From Podarcis raffonei (Eukaryota > Chordata > Lepidosauria > Squamata > Lacertidae): a stretch of DNA of 64,000 nucleotides. This document shows positions 1-10,246 of the stretch, piece by piece (position 1 is the stretch's first letter; every line of letters begins with the position of its first letter). Made by a program: the position numbers and the translations under genes. The stretch covers positions 42,895,001 through 42,959,000 of the forward strand of contig NC_070614.1 of NCBI RefSeq assembly GCF_027172205.1, read 5' to 3'. The notes under the pieces are model-generated. The model ran no database searches and was not told the origin of the DNA. It worked only from the letters and a program-made list of their open reading frames with translations.

Positions 1-478
1 TAGCTGTCTTTAAATATATTAATATTTTAGATGTCAGCCATACACCCAGATATTTAACTTTCTTATGTATACCTAGATCTGTAATCAAAACAAAAACATT
101 TTTTTCCTTCCAGTAGCACCTTAAAGACCAACTAAGTTAGTTCTTGGTATGAGCTTTTGTGTGCATGCACACTTCTTCAGATGCACACGAAAGCTCATAC
201 CAAGAACTAACTTAGTTGGTCTTTAAGGTGCTACTGGAAGGAAAAATTTTTTTTGTTTTGACTATGGCAGACCAACACGGCTACATATCTGTAACTAGAT
301 CTGTAAGTTGTTGTAAATCCTTTTTATATTGTTCTGTCATGTTCTTCACCAAGGTCTTAGTTTTATTTTTATTTAATTTAAAGCCTGCTACCTGTCTGAA
401 TTCTTGGATCCTCAACAGAACCTTTGGTAAACCATTCTTATGGTCTTCTACAGTAATCACAAGGTCAGACCTTAACCG
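1..478 (-). mobile_element. L1 LINE fragment (unit A)
   Basis: The minus-strand translation gives L1 ORF2 reverse-transcriptase pieces (FKLNKNKTKTLVKN, KYLGVWLT in the C copy). It is interrupted at 85-295 by a foldback element. The L1 5' truncation falls near 478 in all three units. Confidence 0.7.
85..295 (-). mobile_element. Penelope-like foldback insertion with hammerhead-like core (unit A)
   Basis: The insert is flanked by an 11-bp duplication TAGATCTGTAA (74-84 and 296-306) and is absent from the L1 of unit C. It is an inverted repeat: the block from CCTTCCAGTAGCACC to GCTCATACC recurs inverted around a loop at 165-180. Minus-strand bases 180-155 read CTGAAGA, a GTGTGC/GCACAC stem, then AAAA; the inverted arm has CACACGAAAG. 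This matches the CUGANGA-stem-GAAA core known from Penelope-like retroelements. The family call is inferred. Confidence 0.55.
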
Positions 479-479
479 T

Positions 480-1790
480 TAAGATGGGGTACATCAATCT
501 GGGAATGCCGCCATCTAAAAGAAGGAAATCTCTGATCGTAAACCTCTATGGCTTTCAGGATAGCTTTGTGGGAAGAACAGGCTAAGGAGGAAACTCTACA
601 CAAATCCAGAGCGGAGTCCCTAAAACAGCTGGATAGTCCTTTGTACACAACCTTCCAACTGGTATAAAACATATTGTTCTGCTTTCCTTTGGACCACCTA
701 AGTGAGGTGCAATATGGGGGCAGGGGTGAATAAGGAAAAGGGGGGCAGAAATCCCCTATACCCGTAGATGGGGTGCCTAAGGTATGCAGCAAAGCCACAG
801 CTCTCTGATTGCAAAAGGCCCTTGGAAACTGCCCTTCCTTTCTCCTTGCAGATCAAACCAGGCAGCTCTGCAGCTGGTGAAGGGTGAAATTGGTGGTAGC
901 GGGGGCTTAGAGGAAATAAGAACAGCCTTGCAGTGGGGTGGTGGGGACATAGCTGTTCTGCTTTTGTGCACCAGAACCGGGGGGGGGGGGGAGAACTTGG
1001 GAATTCCTGGACCTTGATATGCCACACTACTCAGTTTCCCTCCCTGCTAGGCAAGGGAAACCAAGGTAGAGAAACACCTGCATTGTGCAGGGCTGGAATA
1101 GATGAAGGGCTTTCTGAAGTGTCTCAAGGTAAAACAGGCTGAAACTCCAGGCTGAAAGACTGTGAGACTTAACACAGGAACTTCAGAGACACCAACCTTG
1201 CTTTAATTAATGCGTCCCAGCAAAAAGTACAGCAGAGATATGACACGTTCCTTCCTTGATAAAAGACATCAGTTGGGGAAAACGTCCACCAGGAGAATTC
1301 AATCAAGCCAGGATCAGTCATGTTTCCCAATTTAAAAGATAATGAAATGGGTTGAAGCATCAGGCTCTATTTCCCCACCCCACCCCCAGCTACTCTATCC
1401 AGCCCTTTGAAGTTTCCCAAGATTCCTTTCCCTCCCTCCAACACTCCACTTCTCAAGCCTGCCCCCCGGACCCTGCCTTCCACATTACTTCCATCCTAGA
1501 ATGAATTATTGAACTCTGATAACGCCTCTTGGTTGTTTGGATGTATAATGTAAAGAGTGTGTGTGGAGGTGTTTGGATACCATACAAAGATAAGATTCCT
1601 ATATGTTTTTCTGTACCCTTTGTCACTGACTGCACCAGTTTGGGCTCTGGCCCTGCACACTGCTGTCAAGTTTGCTCACAAAGGAAGGTGGCTGAAAACA
1701 ATCCCCCTTTGCCATGAAAAGGGAGGTGAACTCCAATACACTTGCTTTGATTCCACAGTGAATAACTATAATCTGCCAGGTGCCAAGAAG
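480..1790. other. Non-coding 3' flank of gene A, proximal block
   Basis: No coding signal. It holds a run of 12 G near 979-990, C-rich tracts near 1370-1450 and no recognisable element. The matching block is 10247-11556 in B; C keeps only parts of it. Confidence 0.6.
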
Positions 1791-1905
1791 AAGAATTGTG
1801 GAGTTGGAAGGGACCGCAGGCATCATGTAGTTCAACCCTCTGCAATGCAGGAATTACAACTAGAGAGTCCCTAATCAATGACCATCTAACCGTCCAATGG
1901 AGGAG
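1790..1905 (-). mobile_element. CR1 3'-end fragment (unit A)
   Basis: The plus strand reads GTGGAGTTGGAAGGGACC and TGCAATGCAGGAA, the antisense of a CR1 3' tail. Matching copies are at about 11557-11672 and, interrupted at its edge by a copia element, 27140-27255. Confidence 0.6.
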
Positions 1906-2051
1906 GTTCCACTGAGGAGCGCTTCTTACTCTCAGAAATATGAATGTTATCCATTCTCTGTCAATAGTTGCTGAGAAGATTCTCAGTGGATTTTTCCAAG
2001 CAAAATTGACCCAGCAACCATTGACAGAGACTGAGTCATGTTATCCTGACT

Positions 2052-3431
2052 AGCAGAATTTTTCCTCCCTTTTCTGCACAGACAACAGACGTGTATGCAA
2101 TGTCTTCTCTTTATTCATTTTCCTCTTAAATGGGACCCCTCTGTGAAATCTCCCTGAAATCTGGCAGACCTGATATTCAGAAGCATGAGTCTCCTGCCTG
2201 CCAACTTCATTTTATTTCAATTCAAAATTTCAAAGACATCAATAGCAGAATAGAAGGAAGGACACTGGTTGCAAGAAATAATGATACCCAAAACCCAAAT
2301 TAATGAATCCCAGATTAATGAAACATTCTTTGAAATTATGAAATAAAGGGATTATGAAGATATTTCAAAATCTGAAATAGAAAGCGAATGATGAACATTT
2401 TTGTAGTGCTCATTCTTTCCCTGGTTATTTGTATGCAGAAACACATGCATGCTTATCACTTTTTTTAAGAAAAAAGAAGGAAAACCGTGGGTGAGATTTG
2501 CTGTGAGATTTATTTGAGCCCTAAGAGGAGATAATCCAAGACTGGTGCTACTTTACATATTCACTTTTGCAGCCATAAGTATACAGCCAGGAAATGGTTG
2601 CCTCATACTCTGCAGGATTCCTACGTAAGATCAAAAATGGTAACTATGGACCTGCACTAAGGCTCAGTCCCTTGTAGGCATATGTTTTCCAGGAGGAGAG
2701 GACAAGGAGAACTCCTCTGTAATCAACTAAATATTCTGTAAAATGTTCTCCTGATTTGCAGAATATTTCCTCCCTTTTCTGCACAACCAATGAAGTATAT
2801 TCAATGTCATTTCTTTATTCATTTTCCTCTGTCTTGAGAGCCCTCTGTCTAATTTCCCTCAAAACTAGCAGACTTGATGTTCAGAGGCAGGAATCTTCTG
2901 CCTGCCAACTCTGCTCCATTTGGATTTAAAATTTAAAAGAAACCAATAGCAGACTAGAGTAGATGACTCTAGTTGCAAATTTGAATTTCCAAAAAACAAA
3001 GTAACAGACCCTGACTTTAACTAAATATTGAGGAAAAACTATCAAATGATGAAATTAGAATCTGAAAGAGAAAGATAATAATTGACATTTTTCTTAAACA
3101 GATCATTTCCCTGATTATATGCATGCAGAAACAAATGCATGAATTTAACAATTTTTCCAAATGAAAAAGAAAAGCCCTCAGAGAGAGGTGCTGAGAGATT
3201 TAGTTGAGCCCTAACAGCAGATAATCAAAACTGGTGCTATTTTACATGTTCACTTTTGCAGCCATAAGTATACAGCCAGGAAATGGTTGCCTCATACTCT
3301 GCATGATTTCTATGTAAGATCAAAAATTGTAACTATTGGGCCTGCACTAAGGCACAGTCCCTTGTAGGCATTTGTTTTCCAGCAGGAGAGGACAAAGAGG
3401 ACTCCTCTGTAGCCAGCTAAATATTCTGTAA
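2052..3431 (+). repeat. Internal tandem duplication of about 0.7 kb in the 3' flank (unit A)
   Basis: Copy 1 is 2052-2740 and copy 2 is 2753-3431. Both contain TTTCCTCCCTTTTCTGCAC, a TTCCTGTC-less AT-rich middle, and GCCATAAGTATACAGCCAGG near the end. They are clearly diverged, so old. The pair is also at 11819-13198 (B) and 27405-28787 (C). No coding signal is seen. Confidence 0.8.
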
Positions 3432-3699
3432 ATTGAAAATATCAGAAGCCAACCACTAGGACCTTTATGGCTTCTGGAAATTTCCACATATGCCATCAGT
3501 TATAGGGCAGGTAACTTTTGGAAATGGATTTGTGGGCTGAATTAGGACCTTTTTTAAGCCAAATTTGGCCTGTGGGTTAAAGGATAAGCCACCACTGGCT
3601 GAGGAAGTGGCAGTCCCAGAAGTGCACCCCTTTGAGTTTCAGACCAACTACCCACAAAATACTAGGCAAAATGAAGTGATTCGTTTTTGGCATATTTAG

Positions 3700-4120
3700 G
3701 AATATAGGGAACTGTCTTATACAGAGTCAAATTGTTGATCTGTCCAGCTCAGTATAATCTATAGTGGGAACGGCTGGGCCTGAGGGGAGTTGAAGTTCAG
3801 AAACATCTGCAGGGAGCCAAAGGTTTTGCATGGTCAGGCGGAGTCCCCCAAACTGACGATTCCCAGGTAAGATCCTCACCCTATTGTGTGGGCAAGGTGG
3901 TCCCTCCCCCTACCTGGCCTGATTACTTAGGCAACGCCTCCCCAGGCAGGATTGGGCAACTGGCTGAGGTAAGCAGAGACCTCCAGGTATCCCACCTGGG
4001 GAAGGCAAAGCCAAGCCTATGCTAATGGTGCCACATAGGGTCCCGGGGGCTGCGCACGACCACGCAAAGGGCGTCCCCCATTTAATGTGGGGCGTGGTCA
4101 TTCCCACACCTGGCGTATAC
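3700..4120. other. SINE tail and indel block in the 3' flank (unit A)
   Basis: 3712-3768 looks like the antisense 3' end of a tRNA-type SINE (CAGCTCAGTATAA). About 340 bp from 3768 to 4112, including a piece of a palindromic MITE (GGAGTTGAAGTTCAGAAACATCTG), are present in A and B but absent from C, where the flanks join at 29284. This is either an insertion in A/B or a loss in C. Confidence 0.5.
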
Positions 4121-4343
4121 AGACTGATAGCTGCTTTCAAGGGTTTCAGAGAAAGGGTCTGCACCTGAGACCTTCTGAATGTAAATTATATGTCTTGCCA
4201 TTATGCTTAGGTCCTTCCCCAAAGTAAGGAAAGCAGGTAAAGAGAAACACAGATGGTGAAGAACAAGAGCCTGGACAGAAACAATTTTAAAGTACCAAAA
4301 ACCAGAGGAAAGAATTGGCAGCCTATTGGTATGTTATTTGGGC

Positions 4344-6065
4344 TTAAGCAGCAGCTGGTGGCAATGGGACATAAGTAGGTGGGTTAGAATTATCAGTAAA
4401 AGCCAGGTCACGGCAGTACAATACGTCATCCTTGCCCAAACCCAGCTTGTATTGCCAGAAATAAATGTTGGTATTCGGAGGTAGAGTGAAGCTGACTTTT
4501 TCAGAGACATCAGTTGCATCGCTCCATGTTTCTTCTGTGCTGTCAATACTTTTCCCGCCATATTGAGCTGACAGGGAGAATTGTGCTGTCAACAGTAATT
4601 TGGTGAGACCTTCTGCCCCAACTTTAACACTCGAAGATACACGCCAGTTGTGTTCCATGCTGTGCATCTCTTTCTTCGAATATCCAACCTTCTTAGTAAT
4701 TTGCTGTTCCCAAGCAACACTTATTTTGGCATCATTTCTGACAGTTTTGACAGGCTGCCATACACCAAAAGCTTTACCATGATTTATAGACACGCCTCCA
4801 GGGAGGAAGTTGAGCACATTGGCATGGAAGGAAATTGTGGAAGGGTTTTTACCCAGCATGTCTTCGACTCGGTAAAACTCAACTCCCCATTTGTTATTTG
4901 GTTTCACAAGGTATATTTTGTCCTTGATTCCCCAGTAATACAGACCGTCTTTGAGAGTTGCGTAAATAGTAGCTTCAATGGCATTTTGGTCTGTATGCAT
5001 ATTGGTGACACGGCGGTACCACCCCCTCTTCTTGAATATAATGTAAAAGTACTTATCAAAGGAGAAGTAATGGTCTCCGTTTTGGCAGTTGCGATGGAGA
5101 GTGTAGACCACACTATCACTGTCAGCGTTCAGGTTGGTTACTCGGCGGTAAGAGTTCCCCTTGATGATGTAAAAAAAGTCATCCTTATCGGCCAGATAGT
5201 GGTCTCCACCACGGACAGAGTTGTGCAGACCAAATATCTCCAGGTCTTTGCCTGCATGGAAATCAGTAGATCTCAAGTAGCAGCCCAGGTCTGAACGGAC
5301 AATGTAGTAATACTTGTCCACACCACAGAAATCAATTCCTTTAGTTTTGCTCTTGGGAAGTATTCCATGGACCTCTTTAGAAGGAAGAAAGACATGGCTA
5401 GTTAGTTCTCCCACTTGGTTAATTGTTGTTCAGCGTCCTTGCACCAACTTACCACAATGCATATTCCTTAGAGAAAAACCTGTTTTTGCATCTAGTTGCA
5501 GCAAAAGCCAGTCAGAAATTGAATCACCTGGTATAAGTCAGGCAAAGATGATATTTCTGTGCCATCCTCTAAATGCCCTCCTGCAGGACACTCCATTCTA
5601 TTCCGTTTCCTGTGTGCTTTCCATTCCCCACACCCTCAACAGTCAGTCAACGTTCTATGGCCATTCAGCAAGCTTAGGTCTCACTGTGTTGTTTTCCCTC
5701 CCAATTAATTACACCAACCCACACATTCCTGTTATTTGTACTGTGAGAACGTTGGATATTCTGTCGGCCTCTTGATATTTTCTGATTATTTGTGCACAAA
5801 TTGTGCTATTTCGCTACAGGATCTATGACATTCACCTCTGAGATACCATCACTGCTTTGATATTTTTTTATGAAATAGCAGTCTATAAGTTTTTTAATTA
5901 AAAAAAACCCTATATAAATTTAAAGGCTTTCCCCCACCCCTGCTCTAGACACTAATGTTCTGTTTAAAAGAAACCATTACCAAGTGCATACTCACCATTT
6001 GGAGCTGGGGCTGAAAGCCCCTGCTCACATATGCAGACCAGGAGGAACAAGAGGATTTGCTCCAT
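4344..6065 (-). CDS. Secreted aerolysin-like (beta-pore-forming family) protein, copy A, two exons
   Basis: Exon 1 is 6065-5996 (70 nt) and exon 2 is 5413-4344, giving 379 residues. Exon 1 starts at an ATG 36 bp downstream of a TATA-like box and encodes a signal peptide (MEQILLFLLVCICEQGLSA, cleavage probably after LSA). It ends in a GTGAG donor at phase 1; the acceptor AACCAAG|TGGGAG restores a valine codon. The mature N-terminus has four repeats of about 45 residues (roughly residues 51-208) with recurring D-x-F/Y-Y-I-I, Y-R-R-V-T-N and G-D-H-Y motifs. The C-terminal part (about 225-375) looks like an aerolysin/ETX-MTX2 fold: W-Q-P-V-K-T-x-x-N opening, Ser/Thr-rich strands, an amphipathic stretch near AEGLTKLLLTAQ, and a late PPNTNIYFW. 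Such proteins are secreted and can oligomerise in membranes; the role here (defence, epithelial or secretory) is unknown. No lesion is seen. The family call is from sequence character only. Confidence 0.82.
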
Positions 6066-6100
6066 CTTTCTTCTACTTAGTGCTCTGAAGCGCAGCAGCC

Positions 6101-6112
6101 ATTTATTAAATA
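6101..6112 (-). promoter_or_regulatory. TATA-like box of aerolysin-like gene A
   Basis: The minus strand reads TATTTAATAAAT, ending 36 bp upstream of the exon 1 ATG. This predicts a very short 5' leader of about 10-15 nt. The same block is kept in unit B, and a variant in unit C. Confidence 0.5.
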
Positions 6113-6119
6113 GCTGGTG

Positions 6120-7360
6120 TGAGGGGCTGTAGAGGTGGGTCCTGAAAGATCCTGGCTAATCACATGGGCACATAACACACCTGGTCTTGTGGATCCAGAT
6201 GGGCCACATTTCCTGGCTGCTTTCCAGATCCAAAGGTATGCAGAATTTTATTGCAAGAGGGCAGACAAACAGGACCCTCTCATAGCAAGCATAGCTCTGT
6301 TTAAGACCAAGTTGGAATGCTGAGAGTAGCCTCCCACAGAGCATCCATGGGGTTGCCCCTTGATATTTCTGCATTCCCCACTAGTCACATTGGAAATGTT
6401 GCCTGTGTTCCCTTGCAGATGACCTGTTTGTTGAGCATACATTCTCTCTTGCCTCCTTCTTCCAGAAGGGTGATGGCCCAATGGCAGGGAACCTGCACTA
6501 CATGCAGAACATCCCATGTTCAATACCCAGGATCTCCACATAGGGCTGGAAGATGTCTTGTGTCATCTAGTTACTTAACTCACTGGCTTCAGGGATGGGA
6601 CATAGATATGCATTGTATAATTAATTCACATCTTCATGAACTCAAGTAATCTCAAGTCACCTGGCTATGGTTCTATGCACCAGTATTCACTGACAGGCAT
6701 CTGTTGGCCACTCTGCAAACGGGAAGCTGACCTATTGTGGTTGATCCAACAGGGCTCTTCTTATGTTCTTCACTGGTTTAATAAATAATAAAAGGGGGAA
6801 AACCAGCCAAAGACCAGATCCTGAAAATGAGAGACAAAGCAAAAAGCTGTAAAATCAGTTGCGAGAAAGCAGGGAAGATAAGCAGGAAATTTCAGGAGAA
6901 GGTAGCAAAACTAGTTTTTTTTATGAGTGGCTCATGCTTAAGATTTATAACATTTTGAAAAATGTATGTTGCGGTTTGGGGTATGTCCCTCCGTTGACCA
7001 ATAAATTCATCCATGGGGCAGAGATCAAGTATGTCATTAACACATTGACCTGCAGAGGAACGTATACCAGACCTTCATTGTTGCAAAACAATTCTGTTGT
7101 CTGCTAGGTGCAGAGATCTGTATCCAAAGTCCCTGATGTTTTGGAAGCACCCAAAGAATGGCTACCTGCCCTAAAACAGGGTTTGACTAAAAGCAGGACT
7201 TGCCTGCCCATTAGGCCATGTAATGGGCCATGTGCCCATTAGACTACATCAGGTGTCAGGATTTGCCCAATCCACCTGGCAGCGAATCTGACCCCCAACT
7301 TATAAGTGCCGTTCCCACTTAGATATTTCTCCAGCTGCATCCCACCCCTCTCCTACTGTG
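6120..7360. other. Upstream region of aerolysin-like gene A
   Basis: Non-coding. 6475-6545 resembles an old tRNA-derived SINE (GTTCAATACCCAGGATCTCC with a B-box-like GGTTCAATAC in B). The block is repeated at 15886-17100 (B), partly at 32125-33260 (C), and in fragments at 41750-41985, 42513-42720 and 45480-45745. It is the most widely retained part of the unit. Confidence 0.55.
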
Positions 7361-7364
7361 GCCT

Positions 7365-8180
7365 CAGCCCTTTAGATATTTGAAAATGGCTATCATATCT
7401 CGTCTCAGTCTCCTCTTATTGGGGCTAAACATGCCCAACTCCCTCAACCATTGCTTATGAATCCTTGACTTCCAGAGCCTTCCCAACCTTGGTGGCCTTC
7501 TTCTGCACCTCTTCCAGCTTATCTTTTTCCTTCTTATATTGTGGTGCTCAGAACCGGACACAGTACACCAGGTGTGGTCTGACCAAGGCAGACTAGAGCA
7601 GTACTATTATTTCCCTTTATCTGGACACTAGACTTGTTTTGATGCAATCAAGAATAGCATTAGCTTTTTTTGGTGCTGCATCACACTGTTGACTCATGTG
7701 ATGACTGTGGTCTACCAAGACCCCTAAATCCTTTCCCCATGTACTACCGGCAAGCCAATTGTCCCCCATCTTATATTTGTGCATCTGGTTCTTCCTGCTT
7801 AAGTGTAGAACCTTTCAGAAAAGACTGAGAGGAGATATGATAGCCATCTTCAAATATCTAAAGGGCTGTCACATGGATGATGGAGCAAGCTTGTTTTCTC
7901 CTGCTCCAAAGGGTAGGACCCAGACCAATGGCTTCAAGTTGCAGGAAAGAAGATTCCAACTAAACATCAGAAAGAACTTTCTGACAGTAAGAACTGTTTG
8001 ACAGTGGAACAGACTCCCCTTGGGAGGTTGTGGACTCTCCTTCCTTGGAGGTTTTAAAGAAGAGGTTGGATGGTCATCTTCCATGGATGCTTTAGCTAAG
8101 ATTCCAGCATTGCAGGGGGTTAGGCAAGATGACACTTGGGATCCCTTCCAACACTACAGTTCTGTGATTCTATGCTTTAA
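7365..8180. mobile_element. CR1 LINE 3' part with inverted 5' segment (unit A)
   Basis: 7365-7810 reads on the minus strand ([18 protein letters not shown]) and 7815-8180 on the plus strand ([30 protein letters not shown]). Both come from the CR1 ORF2 C-terminus and overlap around the RGDMIAIFKYLKG segment. The end has the CR1-type TTCTGTGATTCTATG. A 5' inversion of this kind is the known outcome of twin priming. Confidence 0.8.
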
Positions 8181-8502
8181 TCAGGCATTGCAGAAAAGAA
8201 AGATCCAAGGTTCTTTCCTCAGCATCTGAAGGTGGGGACAGGAAAAAGAATCATACCTGCAAAGCTGGAGAGTCATTGCCTGTCAGTATTGATTGTGCTG
8301 GCCTGGATGCACCCAATGGTCTGGCTTGTTATGCGGCATTTCCCTCTACTTCTGAGTGCATTTATCATCTGAATGAGTATCAACCATAGCCACTAGCCAC
8401 CAAATGATTACAGGATGTAAATAGCAGGTAAATAATGTACTCTTCAGAGCATAGAATGCAAGTTTCTAAGGCTGTAATCCTATCCACACTTTGGGTGAGG
8501 AA

Positions 8503-8592
8503 CATAGCTGTCAACATTTCCCTTTTCTAAAGGGAAATTCCCTTATTCCAAATAGGATTCCTCACAAGAAAAGGGAAAAGTTGACAGCTATG
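8503..8592. mobile_element. 90-bp hAT-like palindromic MITE (unit A)
   Basis: The terminal inverted repeats begin CATAGCTGTCAAC and enclose a CCCTTTTCT/AGAAAAGGG hairpin. The 8-bp flanks are clearer in unit B. Confidence 0.6.
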
Positions 8593-8819
8593 GAGAGTAA
8601 GCTCTATTGAAAACAAATGAGGCTTACTTTTGCATGAAGACACTTATCCAAGCATTTGTTAAATTGATTTCCTGGTGTATCTACATTTCTGGAGGGGAGA
8701 AAGCTTCTGATCTTTTTGCTAATGTGTGCTTTGACCCTAGTAGATAGGGGCAGTTGGCTACTCTCATTCCCACTAATTCTGGTGGTTAGGCTCTGTGTGT
8801 CCTTCATTATGTAGACACA

Positions 8820-8902
8820 TTATTAATTTTTTTATATTGTGAAATTTATATAGCACTTGATCGTAAACAATATGGCTGGGAAATCCAGTCAGATGGGCGG
8901 GG

Positions 8903-8947
<45 letters not shown>
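8820..8947 (+). mobile_element. LINE/SINE 3' tail ending in an (ATA)n microsatellite (unit A)
   Basis: GCTGGGAAATCCAGTCAGAT then GGGCGGGGTATAATAATAAT is a tail common in squamate genomes; it ends in (ATA)n at 8905-8947. Matching copy at 18545-18686. Confidence 0.5.
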
Positions 8948-9373
8948 TGTCAGGTGTGCATGCAGGAGCCAGGCCCTGTGACCATTAGGTCTGGGACCTT
9001 CCTAAGTTTGTTCTGAAGAGGCAAGGTGCGGCCTCACAGGTGAGGCCGATTGGTAACTCACAGCACCTGGTGGCAAGAGCTGCGAAGGGTTTTAAGGTCA
9101 TCATTTCCCTTCGGCTATTTGCCACAGCAACACGCTCTCTGCCTTGCTGCGTTTGGCTTCTTGCTTCATTATTCTTGAACCTTGGCTTCTTGACTCCCTG
9201 CTTCTTGACCCTCGGACCCTTGGCTTCTTCACTCCCGGGTCTCTGACCCTCGGACTCTTGGCTTCCTGACTCCTGGTTTCTGGACCCCCATTCCTGCTCC
9301 CACCCCACCATCTTGCTCCCAGTCCTGACGTCCCCTGTCGGGACTTCGATCGTCCGTGAACCAGACTGTGACA
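8948..9373. mobile_element. Solo LTR (unit A)
   Basis: It begins TGTCAGGTG and ends CTGTGACA, with a 5-bp ATAAT duplication on each side (8943-8947, 9374-9378). It holds pyrimidine-rich repeats of GGCTTCTTGACTCCCTG type. No internal region remains. It is a fossil of an ERV- or Gypsy-type element that predates the A/B duplication. Confidence 0.7.
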
Positions 9374-9552
9374 ATAATAAGAATTACTATTATGTATCAG
9401 CAGGGTTGAGATGGAGGTTTGCAGGAGAAGGTGGAATTATCCCAAGGAACCGAAAGCAGAAATTGGGCTCTCAACAACAATAGATGAAATCTGGAGGGGG
9501 GCGGGGAGAAATTAATATTTATATAAAGAGATTCTCTGAATCTCAGGACTCA

Positions 9553-10245
9553 TATTTTATTCTTGGTCTCTTCCCCTGCCAGATGAATCTAGAAATATCT
9601 TTTTGCCATTCCTTGAGGCTTCCTGTGCTGCTGATCACTAGTATTGACTGGAATAAAAATAGCATTCTTGGCAATGCATTCATTTTTATAACCGATATAC
9701 TTCCCCCAAAAGATAGATTCATCCTTCCCCAAATTTCTAAGTTTCTATTTCTTTCCAAGTATTTATGTAGCTGTCTTTAAATATATTAATATTTTAGATG
9801 TCAGCCATACACCCAGATATTTAACTTTCTTATGTATACCTAGATCTGTAATCAAAACAAAAAATTTTTTTTCCTTCCAGTAGCACCTTAAAGACCAACT
9901 AAGTTAGTTCTTGGTATGAGCTTTTGTGTGCATGCACACTTCTTCAGATGCACACGAAAGCTCATACCAAGAACTAACTTAGTTGGTCTTTAAGGTGCTA
10001 CTGGAAGGAAAAAAATTTTTTGTTTTGACTATGGCAGACCAACACGGCTACATATCTGTAACTAGATCTGTAAGTTGTTGTAAATCCTTTTTATATTGTT
10101 CTGTCATGTTCTTCACCAAGGTCTTAGTTTTATTTTTATTTAATTTAAAGCCTGCTACCTGTCTGAATTCTTGGATCCTCAACAGAACCTTTGGTAAACC
10201 ATTCTTATGGTCTTCTACAGTAATCACAAGGTCAGACCTTAACCG
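9553..10245 (-). mobile_element. L1 LINE fragment at the A/B junction
   Basis: The minus strand encodes L1 ORF2 residues (WQKDISRFIWQGKRPRIKY). It matches 22149-22620 once the Penelope-type insert is removed. It marks where the tandem duplication joined. Confidence 0.8.
9852..10062 (-). mobile_element. Penelope-like foldback insertion (unit B)
   Basis: Same insertion as at 85-295, with the same 11-bp duplications (9841-9851 and 10063-10073). It therefore predates the A/B duplication but postdates the split from C. Confidence 0.55.
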
Positions 10246-10246
10246 T

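Larger units (their letters stand above)
1..9551. repeat. Segmental duplication unit A (left part cut by the window)
   Basis: Nearly the same sequence recurs at 9768-19255 with an offset of 9766-9767 bp. Visible differences are a few substitutions, homopolymer length and small indels. It holds, left to right, an L1 piece, a 3' flank, the aerolysin-like gene, an inverted CR1, a hAT-like MITE and a solo LTR. The right end (about 9552) abuts L1 sequence. Confidence 0.93.

Noticed and set aside
698-1027. Pro-rich minus-strand frames over the G run
   Set aside because: Low-complexity GC-rich DNA; the frames differ between units A, B and C and match no family.
4650-5294. Plus-strand open frame of 214 codons (and its copy at 14416-15060)
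   Set aside because: Fully antisense to exon 2 of the aerolysin-like gene, with no family resemblance; it is broken in unit C.
8985-9374. Minus-strand open frame of 129 codons rich in Ser, Gly and Glu
   Set aside because: It lies within a solo LTR; the composition comes from a pyrimidine-rich internal repeat.
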